64,000 nt of DNA, taken from Prevotella multiformis DSM 16608 (GTDB lineage: Bacteria > Bacteroidota > Bacteroidia > Bacteroidales > Bacteroidaceae). Positions within the stretch are counted from its first letter, which is position 1; the number at the start of each line of letters is the position of its first letter. The position numbers and the translations under genes were made by a program. The notes below the pieces were generated by a model that had not been told where the DNA came from, did no database searches, and saw nothing but the letters and a program-made list of their open reading frames with translations. The stretch is taken from assembly GCF_000191065.1 (NCBI RefSeq), contig NZ_GL872283.1, positions 372,885 to 436,884 on the forward strand, in the 5' to 3' direction. Shown here piece by piece: positions 1-7,123 of the stretch.

Positions 1-728
1 GCACAGACCAGCACCTGGCTCTCCCGCATCAGCGTCTCGTTGATGGCTTCGACCAGTGTCGTCGTCTTTCCTGTTCCCGGCGGACCGTGGACGACCGCCA
101 CGTCCTTCGCCCACAGCACCTCGTTGACCGCCCGCTCCTGCGCAGGGTTCAGCCAAGGCAGACGGATGGAGGAAAAGGAGAATCTCTCTGCCTTCTGCCG
201 TGAACAGAACAAGTCGCGCAGGTAGGCCAGCCGGTTTCCCTTTGCCTTCATTGTACGGTCCAGCGCGTCGAACATCATCTGGTAGCTTGTCTCATCAAAG
301 CCCAACTGACAGCCTGTCTGCTCCGAAGCCGACTGAAGGTCCGGCAGGGGGGCGGAGTCGGGGACTGCAACTACCATACGGTCGCCTTCCACATACGATA
401 CGGTACCTGTGAAACCGTAGTATTTCAGTCTGCCACCTACCTTGTCTCCACCATCAACATACCTGAAGAACAACAACGGCCGGCCGCATTCAAAGTTGTG
501 TTCTATGTCGCCGTCCTGTGTACGGAACACCTCGATGCAGAGCTGGTTCAGTCCGTTATAGAACCGCTTGCCCACCCTCAGCGGGAACCAGGCATCGCCG
601 CGCTTCACCTTCCGCTGCATGCCGGTGGCTTCCGTCTGCTTTCTGAAAGTTTCCTTCTCGGCATAATACTCCATCTGGAGCAGCAGCCGCTGTCGTTGTA
701 AAAGCTGTATGGATGTTTCCTGAAACAT
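1..728 (-). CDS. UPF1/IGHMBP2-like superfamily 1 helicase, N-terminal part (cut by window edge)
   Basis: An open frame starts at ATG 728-726 and runs leftwards off the window, giving about 242 residues. It begins MFQETSIQLLQRQRLLLQME. The frame carries the sequence NPAQERAVNEVL followed about 15 residues later by GPPGTGKTTTLVEAI near the window edge; the first is a Q-motif-like element and the second a classical Walker A motif. This arrangement is typical of the AAA_11/AAA_12 superfamily 1 RNA/DNA helicases of the UPF1, SMUBP2 and IGHMBP2 type, which unwind nucleic acid using ATP. Bacteroidetes homologues are usually about 600-650 residues, so roughly 60% of the protein, including the Walker B and motor domain 2, lies outside the window. 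The substrate cannot be told from this part. No clear TAnnTTTG promoter was found directly upstream. Confidence 0.8.
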   Translation of the reverse strand, partial: MFQETSIQLLQRQRLLLQMEYYAEKETFRKQTEATGMQRKVKRGDAWFPLRVGKRFYNGLNQLCIEVFRTQDGDIEHNFECGRPLLFFRYVDGGDKVGGRLKYYGFTGTVSYVEGDRMVVAVPDSAPLPDLQSASEQTGCQLGFDETSYQMMFDALDRTMKAKGNRLAYLRDLFCSRQKAERFSFSSIRLPWLNPAQERAVNEVLWAKDVAVVHGPPGTGKTTTLVEAINETLMRESQVLVC

Positions 729-900
729 TGTTTTGTAGTTGACGGGTTGACAAATTGACAAGTTGATTGTGGATTGGCTTTGTTCCGCAGTATGAACTTC
801 TGGAATATTGTTTCGCGGTTGACGGGTTGACGAGTTAATTGTGGATGGGTTCTGGTCTGCGGCACGGATCCTTTCAAGGAGTCCAGGTGATTCTGTGCCG
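729..900. repeat. Imperfect direct duplication upstream of the helicase gene
   Basis: Two related segments of roughly 55-60 bp follow each other at about 726-780 and 806-853. Each contains GTTGACGGGTTGAC followed by a variant of GTTGATTGTGGATTGG or GTTAATTGTGGATGGG. The same GTTGACGGGTTGA word recurs at about 48437 in another intergenic region. It may be a small dispersed repeat or a duplicated leader; no function can be assigned. Confidence 0.5.
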
Positions 901-969
901 GAACCGTGATAGAGAATCATAGGCCTTGACATTTTAACGCATCACCCTTCCTTTCGCAGAGGATGGAAA

Positions 970-2511
970 TTATCGCTCCGCCCAGTCGCTTCTGTCCAGG
1001 TTCCTGTAGCCGATGGCTTCTGCGATATGCTGCACCTGTACCGTCTCTGACGCCTCCAGGTCGGCGATGGAACGGGCGACCTTCAGGATTCTGTTGTAGG
1101 CACGGGCAGAGAGCTTCAGCCGTTCCATGGCGTTGCGGAGCAGCGTGACGGAGGCTTCGTCTGGTTCAGCAAACTCGTGGATCATCCGTTCGGACATCTG
1201 TGCGTTGCAGTGGATGTTGCGATAGTCACGGAACCGCTCGGTCTGGACGGTACGTGCCCGGATGACTCTTTCCCTGATGGCGGCGCTCGGTTCGCCCGGT
1301 GTCGATTGCGATATGTCCTTGAAAGGCAGCGGAGCGATCTCGCACTGGATGTCGATACGGTCCATGAGTGGTCCGGAGATTTTGGCAAGATACTTCTGGA
1401 TCTGTCCCGGTGTGCAGACACAATGGTGCGTTGGGTCGGCGAAATAGCCGCACGGACAAGGATTCATGCTTGCCACGAACATGAAGCTGCATGGGTAGGT
1501 GACGGTGTATTTGGCGCGCGAAATCGTTATCTGTCGGTCTTCCAGCGGCTGGCGGAGCACCTCCAGGGTGTGCTTGTTGAACTCTGGCAGTTCGTCGCAG
1601 AAGAGGACTCCGTTGTGTGCAAGGGTTATCTCTCCCGGCATCGGGTTCATGCCGCCGCCTACGAGTGCCACCTCGGAGATGGTGTGGTGCGGACTGCGGA
1701 AGGGACGTTGCGTGATCAGTCCCGTATCACGGTGCAGCTTGCCGGCGATGGAATGAATCTGTGTCGTCTCCAGACTTTCCGAGAGCGACAAAGGAGGGAG
1801 AATGGAGGGAAGCCGCTTTGCCATCATGCTCTTTCCGCTTCCGGGCGGTCCTACCATGATGAGGTTGTGTCCGCCGGCGGCTGCCACCTCCAATGCCCGC
1901 TTCACATTCTCCTGTCCGCGGACATCTGCAAAGTCGAGGTCGAAGGCATACTGGTGCTCATAAAATTCCTTCCGGGTATCGACAAAGCACGGTTCGGGAG
2001 CTGTTGTGCCGTTGAGGAAGTCAATGACCTGCAGGATGTTCTCCATGCCGTAGACTTCCAGCGTGTCTACCACGGCCGCCTCGTGTTCGTTGGCTTTCGG
2101 CACGATGATGCCCTTGAACTTCTCTGCACGTGCCTTGATGGCGATGGGCAGTACCCCTTTGACGGGCTGCAGGGTACCGTCGAGACTGAGCTCTCCTACG
2201 AGCATGAAGTCGCCCAGACGGTCATGGCTCATCTTCTCGTTGGCAGCCAGAATGGCTATTGCCAGCGGGAGATCGAAACTGGAGCCTTCCTTCTTGAGGT
2301 CGGCGGGAGCAAGATTGGCGGTGATGTCGGCTACGGGAAATTTGTAACCGTTATTGAGAAGTGCGGCGGCGATACGGTCATGGCTCTCCTTTACCGCCCC
2401 ATCGGCAAGGCCGGTAAGATGGAACAGTACACCCCGTGTGATACTTACTTCGACGGTCACGGTGGTGACTTCCATTCCGTTGACAGCTGCACAGAATGTT
2501 TTTACAAGCAC
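970..2511 (-). CDS. comM: YifB/ComM family Mg-chelatase-like AAA+ ATPase
   Basis: This 513-residue protein matches the full length of the YifB/ComM family. The N-terminal 170 residues form the Lon-protease-like S5 domain (TRGVLFHLTGLADGAVKESH region). The Walker A motif GPPGSGKSMM lies at about 221-230 and the Walker B motif VLFCDELPEF at about 300. The zinc-like motif PCPCGYF follows, and the C-terminal Mg_chelatase_C helical domain ends near RNLDRSDW. In Vibrio and Haemophilus, ComM is a hexameric helicase that promotes branch migration during integration of transformed DNA; in non-competent bacteria its role is not settled. It lies 11 bp downstream of the thioredoxin-like gene, so the two are probably co-transcribed. 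The family assignment is secure and the competence role is an inference. Confidence 0.93.
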   Translation of the reverse strand: MLVKTFCAAVNGMEVTTVTVEVSITRGVLFHLTGLADGAVKESHDRIAAALLNNGYKFPVADITANLAPADLKKEGSSFDLPLAIAILAANEKMSHDRLGDFMLVGELSLDGTLQPVKGVLPIAIKARAEKFKGIIVPKANEHEAAVVDTLEVYGMENILQVIDFLNGTTAPEPCFVDTRKEFYEHQYAFDLDFADVRGQENVKRALEVAAAGGHNLIMVGPPGSGKSMMAKRLPSILPPLSLSESLETTQIHSIAGKLHRDTGLITQRPFRSPHHTISEVALVGGGMNPMPGEITLAHNGVLFCDELPEFNKHTLEVLRQPLEDRQITISRAKYTVTYPCSFMFVASMNPCPCGYFADPTHHCVCTPGQIQKYLAKISGPLMDRIDIQCEIAPLPFKDISQSTPGEPSAAIRERVIRARTVQTERFRDYRNIHCNAQMSERMIHEFAEPDEASVTLLRNAMERLKLSARAYNRILKVARSIADLEASETVQVQHIAEAIGYRNLDRSDWAER

Positions 2512-2522
2512 GATTCTGGTTT

Positions 2523-3518
2523 TTAGTCGGCACCATAACGCTGTCGGATGGTATTGGCGGTGATGTTCCGCTCGGTTACTTTTCCGTTGCGAATGACGAT
2601 ATTGTCGGGTATGGTGGTGAGTCCGAAGGTCTTGAGCAGGGGGGTATGGAGCATCTTTCCGTCACAGACATTGGGAAAGACGATCCCGTCGCGTTCCAGT
2701 GTCCGTCGCGTCTCTTTGGTGCTGGCATCCACACAGATACCCAGTGCTGCAATCTTCCCGGCCTTTACGGCATCGTTCAGTGCGCGCTGCAGGTCGAGGC
2801 TTTCATAGCTCCACGCAGCCCAGGTGTTGATGATGACGGTGACTTTTCCCTGTAAAGAGGTGTTATTGACGGTCTTTCCGTTGACATCCCTGGCAGCGAA
2901 CTTAGGCAGTCTGCTGCCTACTGCCAGTGTGCCGAGGTCATTCAGCTGACGGTGAAGCCGTCCTAAGGTGATGTTTTCGGGCTGCTCTTTCATCAGGAGC
3001 GGCAAGAGTCTTGCGGCCTCTTTGTAGTCCGGCGATTTCGTCTGGACGAGGTAGCGGTTGAGCAGATAGGCACTCACGGCAGACTCCGGATGGTCTTTTA
3101 TGAACTGAACGGCATATTTCACTTCCTGTGGAGGAGATGCATTGGCGATCTGCTTGCGGAACTTCGTCATGAGTTCATTGTCATCCGTCCCCTCTACTTC
3201 CATCTCCTTCAGGTGAGAGGCATCGGCCTTCACCTCGACTGCTTCGCCTGATTCGGCAAAGATGGGCTGCGTAGAATAATTGGGGAAAATGACAATCAGA
3301 GTGGAAGGCTTACTGCAAGGCTTTTCGTAAGCAAAGCGTCCCGCTTCGATCTTGATGGTATCCAATCCGTCAACACCACCGTCGGGACTGTAGACATAAA
3401 GTTCGCCTTGATTCATGTGCAGGAAGCGTCCCTCCATCTTGAAGTAACCGCTGCGGGTACCACAAGAAACCAACAGCAGAGAGAACACAAGTAGGTATGC
3501 TATTCGCTTCATGCGCAT
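2523..3518 (-). CDS. DUF4369/thioredoxin-fold lipoprotein lacking the CXXC motif
   Basis: The 331-residue protein starts MRMKRIAYLLVFSLLLVSC, a lipoprotein signal with the lipobox LVSC, so it is likely anchored in the outer or inner membrane facing the periplasm. Residues 20-110 resemble the DUF4369 domain common in Bacteroidetes. Residues 190-325 form an AhpC/TSA or TlpA-like thioredoxin fold (GSRLPKFAARDVNGKTV, then VTVIINTWAAWSYES, then the cis-proline region TTIPDNIVI). In active TlpA/ResA proteins the segment after W-A-x-W is CPPC or similar; here it is S-Y-E-S, so both redox cysteines are replaced. It is therefore unlikely to be a thiol oxidoreductase and may be a binding or structural relative. 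Upstream lies tRNA-Leu; downstream is comM. Confidence 0.88.
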   Translation of the reverse strand: MRMKRIAYLLVFSLLLVSCGTRSGYFKMEGRFLHMNQGELYVYSPDGGVDGLDTIKIEAGRFAYEKPCSKPSTLIVIFPNYSTQPIFAESGEAVEVKADASHLKEMEVEGTDDNELMTKFRKQIANASPPQEVKYAVQFIKDHPESAVSAYLLNRYLVQTKSPDYKEAARLLPLLMKEQPENITLGRLHRQLNDLGTLAVGSRLPKFAARDVNGKTVNNTSLQGKVTVIINTWAAWSYESLDLQRALNDAVKAGKIAALGICVDASTKETRRTLERDGIVFPNVCDGKMLHTPLLKTFGLTTIPDNIVIRNGKVTERNITANTIRQRYGAD

Positions 3519-3536
3519 AAAGATTTAAGAAAGAAG

Positions 3537-3622
3537 TGCCGCGAGCGGGACTCGAACCCGCACAGCCATTACTGGCCAAGGGATTTTAAGTCCCTCGTGT
3601 CTACCAATTCCACCATTGCGGC
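3537..3622 (-). tRNA. tRNA-Leu (anticodon TAA)
   Basis: The 86-nt class II tRNA can be folded by eye. The acceptor strand is GCCGCAA, the anticodon loop CTTAAAA lies between AGGGA and TCCCT, there is a long variable arm, and the T arm is GCGGG-TTCGAGT-CCCGC. The discriminator is A and no CCA is encoded. The acceptor stem shows one A-C mismatch at pair 6-67. A TAnnTTTG promoter sits about 10 bp upstream at 3633-3640. Confidence 0.95.
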
Positions 3623-3632
3623 AAACCGTCTG

Positions 3633-3640
3633 CAAAGATA
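3633..3640 (-). promoter_or_regulatory. Bacteroidetes -7 element for tRNA-Leu
   Basis: TATCTTTG on the minus strand, a match to the TAnnTTTG consensus, placed about 10 bp upstream of the mature 5' end of tRNA-Leu. It may also feed the downstream lipoprotein and comM genes. Confidence 0.7.
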
Positions 3641-4093
3641 AGGCTAAATCTCCGAACTGGCAAAGGATTTGGATGTTTTTTTGACTGTCCGCCTCCTCGG
3701 GTCGCCATTTAGAGATGAGAGGGTATGTCTATTTTGACATACCCTCCAGTTTTGTTAGTTTGAACAGAGCTGTAAAAGAATAATCACCATAAGAATAGGT
3801 ATTTCCAGCTTGACTTTAAACTTAAAGTTGCGCTGACAAATGGTTATCTCCAGCTTGTTGAAAAAATATAAATTAGCCATAGGCGATAATTTATAAATTA
3901 ATAAATTATGCTCTGGCTCTTAGGCTCACACATATCATAGATTTTCTATGATGTTGCAAAGGTACAAAATATTTTTGATCCTTGCAAGGAATAGAACACT
4001 TTTATTAATACCCTATAATTCTTCTATAATTTTGAACTCGGGCCGCCGGACTTTGATGGCTGCCAGGACTTGTCGGGGCCGGCTTCCATGGTC
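3641..4093 (-). ncRNA. Gene-free, AT-rich 450-bp region with a promoter and hairpins: candidate small RNA or relic element
   Basis: No credible protein gene was seen. On the minus strand a TACCTTTG element occurs at 3957-3964, followed by a hairpin ATCATAGA-TTT-TCTATGAT (about 3935-3953). Two direct copies of CAAGCTGGA lie about 45 bp apart within the putative transcript, separated by a palindrome-like ACTTTAA/TTAAAGT. The left end is a perfect inverted repeat GAGGGTATGTC/GACATACCCTC (3719-3746). A transcript of about 240 nt is possible, but the hairpin at its end is not followed by a run of T on this strand. It could instead be a decayed miniature transposable element, since the inverted repeat resembles the MITE ends near 10.7-10.9 kb. 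Confidence 0.35.
3719..3746. repeat. Perfect 11-bp inverted repeat resembling MITE ends
   Basis: GAGGGTATGTC and GACATACCCTC are separated by TATTTT. With one compensated change in each arm, they match the outer part of the terminal repeats of the element at 10729-10915. On the plus strand it is followed by CAGTTTTGTT and could act as a terminator. Confidence 0.6.
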
Positions 4094-5326
4094 CTACTCG
4101 CTTGTCAGTTTCCGGCTCATGTAGCGTACGGGATACCATACGGAGAGCCAGCCGACGAGGATGACGGTGAAGAAGATGACGATGATGTCCTCCGGGTGGA
4201 CGCTGATAGGGTAGGCGTTGACGACGAAATTGCCGGCCTGGTCGCCGAGCTGGACAAGTCCGTAGGTCTGTTGAAGCCAGCAGAGCAGCAGTCCGAGTGC
4301 AATGCCGATGATTGCTCCGGCGGCGGAGATCATACGTCCTTCGAAGAGGAAGATACGGCGTATCTGACCGTCTGTCGCACCGAGGTTGCGCAGCGTGATG
4401 ACATCATTCTTCTTGTCGATGATGAGCATGGAGAGCGAACCGATGATGTTGAAGCACGCCACCATGAGTATGAATGTAAGGAACAGGTAGGCAAAGAGTT
4501 TCTCTATGCGCATGATGTTGAAGGTGTCGGCCTGCTGCTCGTAGCGGTCCAGAACCCTGTATTTCCTGCCGAGAATGTCCTGTATTTCCTGTTTCTCCCT
4601 GTCGATGTCAACACCCGGTCTCATGCGCAGCTCCAGTGAGGTAATCTCTCCCTGGCGGTTGAAGATACGGCGCGCAAAGTCTATGGAAGTGAGGAGATAG
4701 CCCTTGTCGTACTTCGTCTGTTTCACCTGGAAGAGCACACCCGGTGACACCAGTGAGTCTTTCACGAAGGCATTTGTCGGGTCGGAGGCGTCGTATTGCC
4801 CCTCCCGCTGCGGAGCGTATATCTGCAGGTAGTCCTGCCACGCCACGCCTGTACCGAGGTCCTGTGCCAGCCGGATGCCCGGAACGCCGTATTGCAGGTT
4901 GGCCGCATGGAGCGTGAAGTCGCCGTCGCCATAGAGGATGTTGCTGATATGCGTCAGCGAATCGAAGTTGTCCTCCACTCCTTTCACGGTCACCATGGCC
5001 TGTTTGTCGTGATAGACGGCCAGCGCCTGGTCTTCCACACACTCTGTTGCAACCTCCACTGTGGGCAGGTGCCTTACTTTCCGGAGCAGTGCGTCATCGG
5101 CCGGCATGGCTTTACCTTTGGCGGCCTCAATCTTCAATTGCGGATCGAAATTGGTGAAGAAAGAGGCGACAAGGTCGGAGAATCCGTTGAATCCGCTCAA
5201 TACAACGACCAGTGCCATTGTCGCCACAGACACGCCGAGTACGGAGATCAGGCTGATGACGTTGATGGCATGCGTGCTCTTTTTCGAGAAGAGGTAACGG
5301 CGGGCGATGTAAAAGGGGAAGTTCAT
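4094..5326 (-). CDS. LolC/LolE-type ABC transporter permease (FtsX family)
   Basis: The 410-residue protein starts MNFPFYIARRYLFSKKS and shows the LolC/E topology. One N-terminal membrane helix (about 20-45, INVISLISVLGVSVATMALV) is followed by a large periplasmic MacB-PCD-like domain (about 50-265). Three C-terminal helices form the FtsX domain (from about KLFAYLFLTFILMVACFNIIGSL onward). Such permeases work with a LolD-like ATPase to release lipoproteins from the inner membrane to LolA. No LolD gene is adjacent, which is usual in Bacteroidetes. It follows rbfA by 71 bp and is probably co-transcribed from the promoter at 5762-5769. The exact substrate is inferred from family membership. Confidence 0.85.
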   Translation of the reverse strand: MNFPFYIARRYLFSKKSTHAINVISLISVLGVSVATMALVVVLSGFNGFSDLVASFFTNFDPQLKIEAAKGKAMPADDALLRKVRHLPTVEVATECVEDQALAVYHDKQAMVTVKGVEDNFDSLTHISNILYGDGDFTLHAANLQYGVPGIRLAQDLGTGVAWQDYLQIYAPQREGQYDASDPTNAFVKDSLVSPGVLFQVKQTKYDKGYLLTSIDFARRIFNRQGEITSLELRMRPGVDIDREKQEIQDILGRKYRVLDRYEQQADTFNIMRIEKLFAYLFLTFILMVACFNIIGSLSMLIIDKKNDVITLRNLGATDGQIRRIFLFEGRMISAAGAIIGIALGLLLCWLQQTYGLVQLGDQAGNFVVNAYPISVHPEDIIVIFFTVILVGWLSVWYPVRYMSRKLTSE

Positions 5327-5397
5327 GCTGGGTGATAGGGGGTGATAGGCGGGGGTAAGCGGTGACAGGCGATAGTAAGCGGTGATGGATGAGACTA

Positions 5398-5733
5398 TTA
5401 CTTTTTCAGAAGCTCGTCGATGCGGTCCAGGTAGTCGAGGGAGTCGTCGATGAAGAAGCGAAGTTCGGGGATGATGCGCAGCTGGTTGTGTACACGCTGC
5501 CCCAGTTCGTAGCGGACGGTCTTCTCGTTGGCATTGATGTTCTTCAGCAGCTCTTCCCCCTTTTCAGACGGGAATATGCTGAGATACGCCGTGCAGATGC
5601 TGAGGTCGGGGCTTATCTTCACACGTGTGACACTGACCAGTACACCGTGCATCATGCGTGTCTGCGTCTGGAAGATGCTTGCCAGCTCCTTCTGGAGGAG
5701 GCGTGCTATGCGGTTCTGTCTTGTTTCCTGCAT
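5398..5733 (-). CDS. rbfA: 30S ribosome-binding factor RbfA
   Basis: The 111-residue protein begins MQETRQNRIARLLQKELASIF and contains the RbfA KH-like core, including the conserved stretch VSVTRVKISPDLSICTAYLSIF followed by VRYELGQRVHNQLRIIPELRFFIDDSLDY. RbfA binds the 16S rRNA region of immature 30S subunits and assists late maturation, especially in the cold. The length is normal for the family. It is the first gene of an apparent two-gene unit with the LolC/E-like permease. Confidence 0.95.
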   Translation of the reverse strand: MQETRQNRIARLLQKELASIFQTQTRMMHGVLVSVTRVKISPDLSICTAYLSIFPSEKGEELLKNINANEKTVRYELGQRVHNQLRIIPELRFFIDDSLDYLDRIDELLKK

Positions 5734-5761
5734 AATTCTTTATTTTATGGTTTTTGTCGTG

Positions 5762-5769
5762 CAAAGGTA
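5762..5769 (-). promoter_or_regulatory. -7 element for rbfA
   Basis: TACCTTTG on the minus strand, 29 bp upstream of the rbfA start, matching TAnnTTTG. Confidence 0.7.
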
Positions 5770-5854
5770 CTGAATGTTTGAGGAAATCACAAACATTTGG
5801 CGGTGATAAGCGGTGCTGGATAGTAGCTAATCTTAATCTTTATCGGTAATTACT

Positions 5855-5876
5855 CCCCTCTCCATTCGGAGAGGGG
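5855..5876 (-). terminator. G/C-rich hairpin downstream of the O-methyltransferase gene
   Basis: CCCCTCTCC-ATTC-GGAGAGGGG forms a perfect 9-bp stem between the 3' end of the O-methyltransferase gene and the rbfA promoter. It lacks a strong T run. Similar purine/pyrimidine hairpins occur at 6566-6592, 17704-17728 and 21067-21089, so it is probably one copy of a dispersed hairpin repeat. Confidence 0.5.
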
Positions 5877-5890
5877 TCGGGGGTGAGGCT

Positions 5891-6544
5891 TTAGAGAGGT
5901 CGTGGGAGGTCTTTTTTCCTTATCAGTGTCAGCCCGTCACGCAAGGGCAGGATGACTTTCTCCACACGATTGTCATTGGCTATGAAATCGTTGAAGTGGC
6001 GGATGCCGATGGTCTGGGCATCGTGGTCGTAGGCCGGGTCGATGACGTGCCAGTCCCACAGGGTATTGTCGGCAAGGATGTATCCGCCGGGCCGGATGAC
6101 GGGCAGAATCTTTTCATAGACTTCTGTGTAGGTACGCTTGTCGCCGTCGACGAAAGCCATATCGAACACAATCCCGAGCTTCGGGGCTTCTTCGGCGGCA
6201 TCACCGATGCGGAAGTCGATCCTGCCGGCCACCGGCGACCCCTCGATCCAGGGGCGTGTGAAGTCCTCCATCTCATCGTTGATTTCATAGGTATAGAGTC
6301 TGCCGTCCTCTTCCAGTCCTTCGGCCATGCAGATGGCGGAATAGCCGCTGAACGTCCCCACCTCGAGGATGTTCTTGGGGCGTATCATGTGGACGAGCAT
6401 CTTCAGGAGCCGTCCCTGAAGATGTCCGCTTGCCATTCGTCCGTGGATGGTGTGGATGTTCGTTGCACGATAGAGGCGGTAGAGGTAATCGCTTTCTGGG
6501 TCGATGTGGGAGGTGAGGTAGGAGTCGTGGTCGGTTGTTGTCAT
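5891..6544 (-). CDS. Class I SAM-dependent O-methyltransferase
   Basis: The protein is about 217 residues from the ATG at 6544 (MTTTDHDSYLTSHIDPES). It matches the caffeoyl-CoA/catechol O-methyltransferase family (Methyltransf_3): motif I ILEVGTFSGYSAICMAEGL, the acidic ribose-binding residue in LYTYEIND, and motif DMAFVDGDKRTY followed by GGYILADNTLWDWHV. The reaction would be transfer of a methyl group from SAM to a hydroxyl group; the acceptor is unknown. A longer frame starting at 6574 exists, but the extra residues lie in intergenic repeat sequence and were not accepted. The gene is 84 bp downstream of aroQ. Confidence 0.88.
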   Translation of the reverse strand: MTTTDHDSYLTSHIDPESDYLYRLYRATNIHTIHGRMASGHLQGRLLKMLVHMIRPKNILEVGTFSGYSAICMAEGLEEDGRLYTYEINDEMEDFTRPWIEGSPVAGRIDFRIGDAAEEAPKLGIVFDMAFVDGDKRTYTEVYEKILPVIRPGGYILADNTLWDWHVIDPAYDHDAQTIGIRHFNDFIANDNRVEKVILPLRDGLTLIRKKDLPRPL

Positions 6545-6628
6545 TTTTAGGGTGATGGTAGGCGGCCTCCCCAAGCCCCTCAGAGGGAGGGGATGTGGTA
6601 AGCGGTGATAAGCGGTGATAGGCGGTGG
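6545..6628. repeat. TGATAGGCGG-like 10-bp repeats and a G/C hairpin between aroQ and the methyltransferase gene
   Basis: The spacer is built of variants of TGATAAGCGG and TGATAGGCGG plus a CCTCCCC...GGAGGGG hairpin (6566-6592). The same words occur at 5327-5390, 5800-5825, 56990-57042 and 58630-58675. Confidence 0.6.
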
Positions 6629-7048
6629 CTAAAGGGCAGACAATGCCTCTATGGCCAGCCGGTAGCTGTCGAGGCCGAAGCCCTGGATGGTGCCCTTGCA
6701 GGCTGGGGCGATCATCGAGTTCCGGCGGAACTCTTCCCGGCCGTCGACATTGCTGATGTGTACCTCTATCACCGGTGTGCGGAGGGAACGGATGCAGTCG
6801 AGAAGGGCGATGCTGGTGTGCGTGTAGGCTCCGGCGTTGAGGATGATGCCGTCATACGAGAATCCTGTCTCCTGCAGCTTGTCGATCAGTTCGCCCTCCA
6901 CGTTGCTCTGATAGTAGTCAATCTCCATGCCGGCATATCGTTTCCGCAGCCGTGGAAGGAATGTCTCCATCGACTCCCTGCCGTATATCCCCGGCTCGCG
7001 GACGCCCAGCAGGTTCAGGTTAGGACCGTTGATAATGATTACTTTCAT
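6629..7048 (-). CDS. aroQ: Type II 3-dehydroquinate dehydratase
   Basis: The protein has 139 residues from ATG 7048 (MKVIIINGPNLNLLGVREP). This is the normal length and N-terminal signature of type II dehydroquinases. Key residues are visible: the catalytic tyrosine in PGIYG, the arginine of the flexible loop, the ILNAGAYTHTSIALLD region with the Asn-Ala-Gly segment, and the histidine of VIEVHISNVDGREEFR. It converts 3-dehydroquinate to 3-dehydroshikimate in the cytoplasmic shikimate pathway. A 19-residue upstream extension in the same frame overlaps the divergent xerD promoter region and was rejected. Confidence 0.95.
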   Translation of the reverse strand: MKVIIINGPNLNLLGVREPGIYGRESMETFLPRLRKRYAGMEIDYYQSNVEGELIDKLQETGFSYDGIILNAGAYTHTSIALLDCIRSLRTPVIEVHISNVDGREEFRRNSMIAPACKGTIQGFGLDSYRLAIEALSAL

Positions 7049-7080
7049 GTCTCTTTCTTCTCGAATATCAGTTTTTGATG

Positions 7081-7088
7081 TATCTTTG
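7081..7088 (+). promoter_or_regulatory. -7 element for xerD
   Basis: TATCTTTG on the plus strand, 35 bp upstream of the xerD ATG. Confidence 0.7.
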
Positions 7089-7123
7089 CATACGGAATGC
7101 AGCATGCAAAAATAAGAAAATAA

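Noticed and set aside
1177..2526. 449-codon plus-strand frame opposite comM
   Set aside because: It lies entirely antisense to a complete comM gene and lacks any recognisable domain; high G+C third positions produce such shadows.
3641..4093. Integrated mobile element at the tRNA-Leu gene
   Set aside because: No integrase, no duplicated tRNA 3' end and no cargo genes were seen near this tRNA; xerD at 7.1 kb is the housekeeping type.
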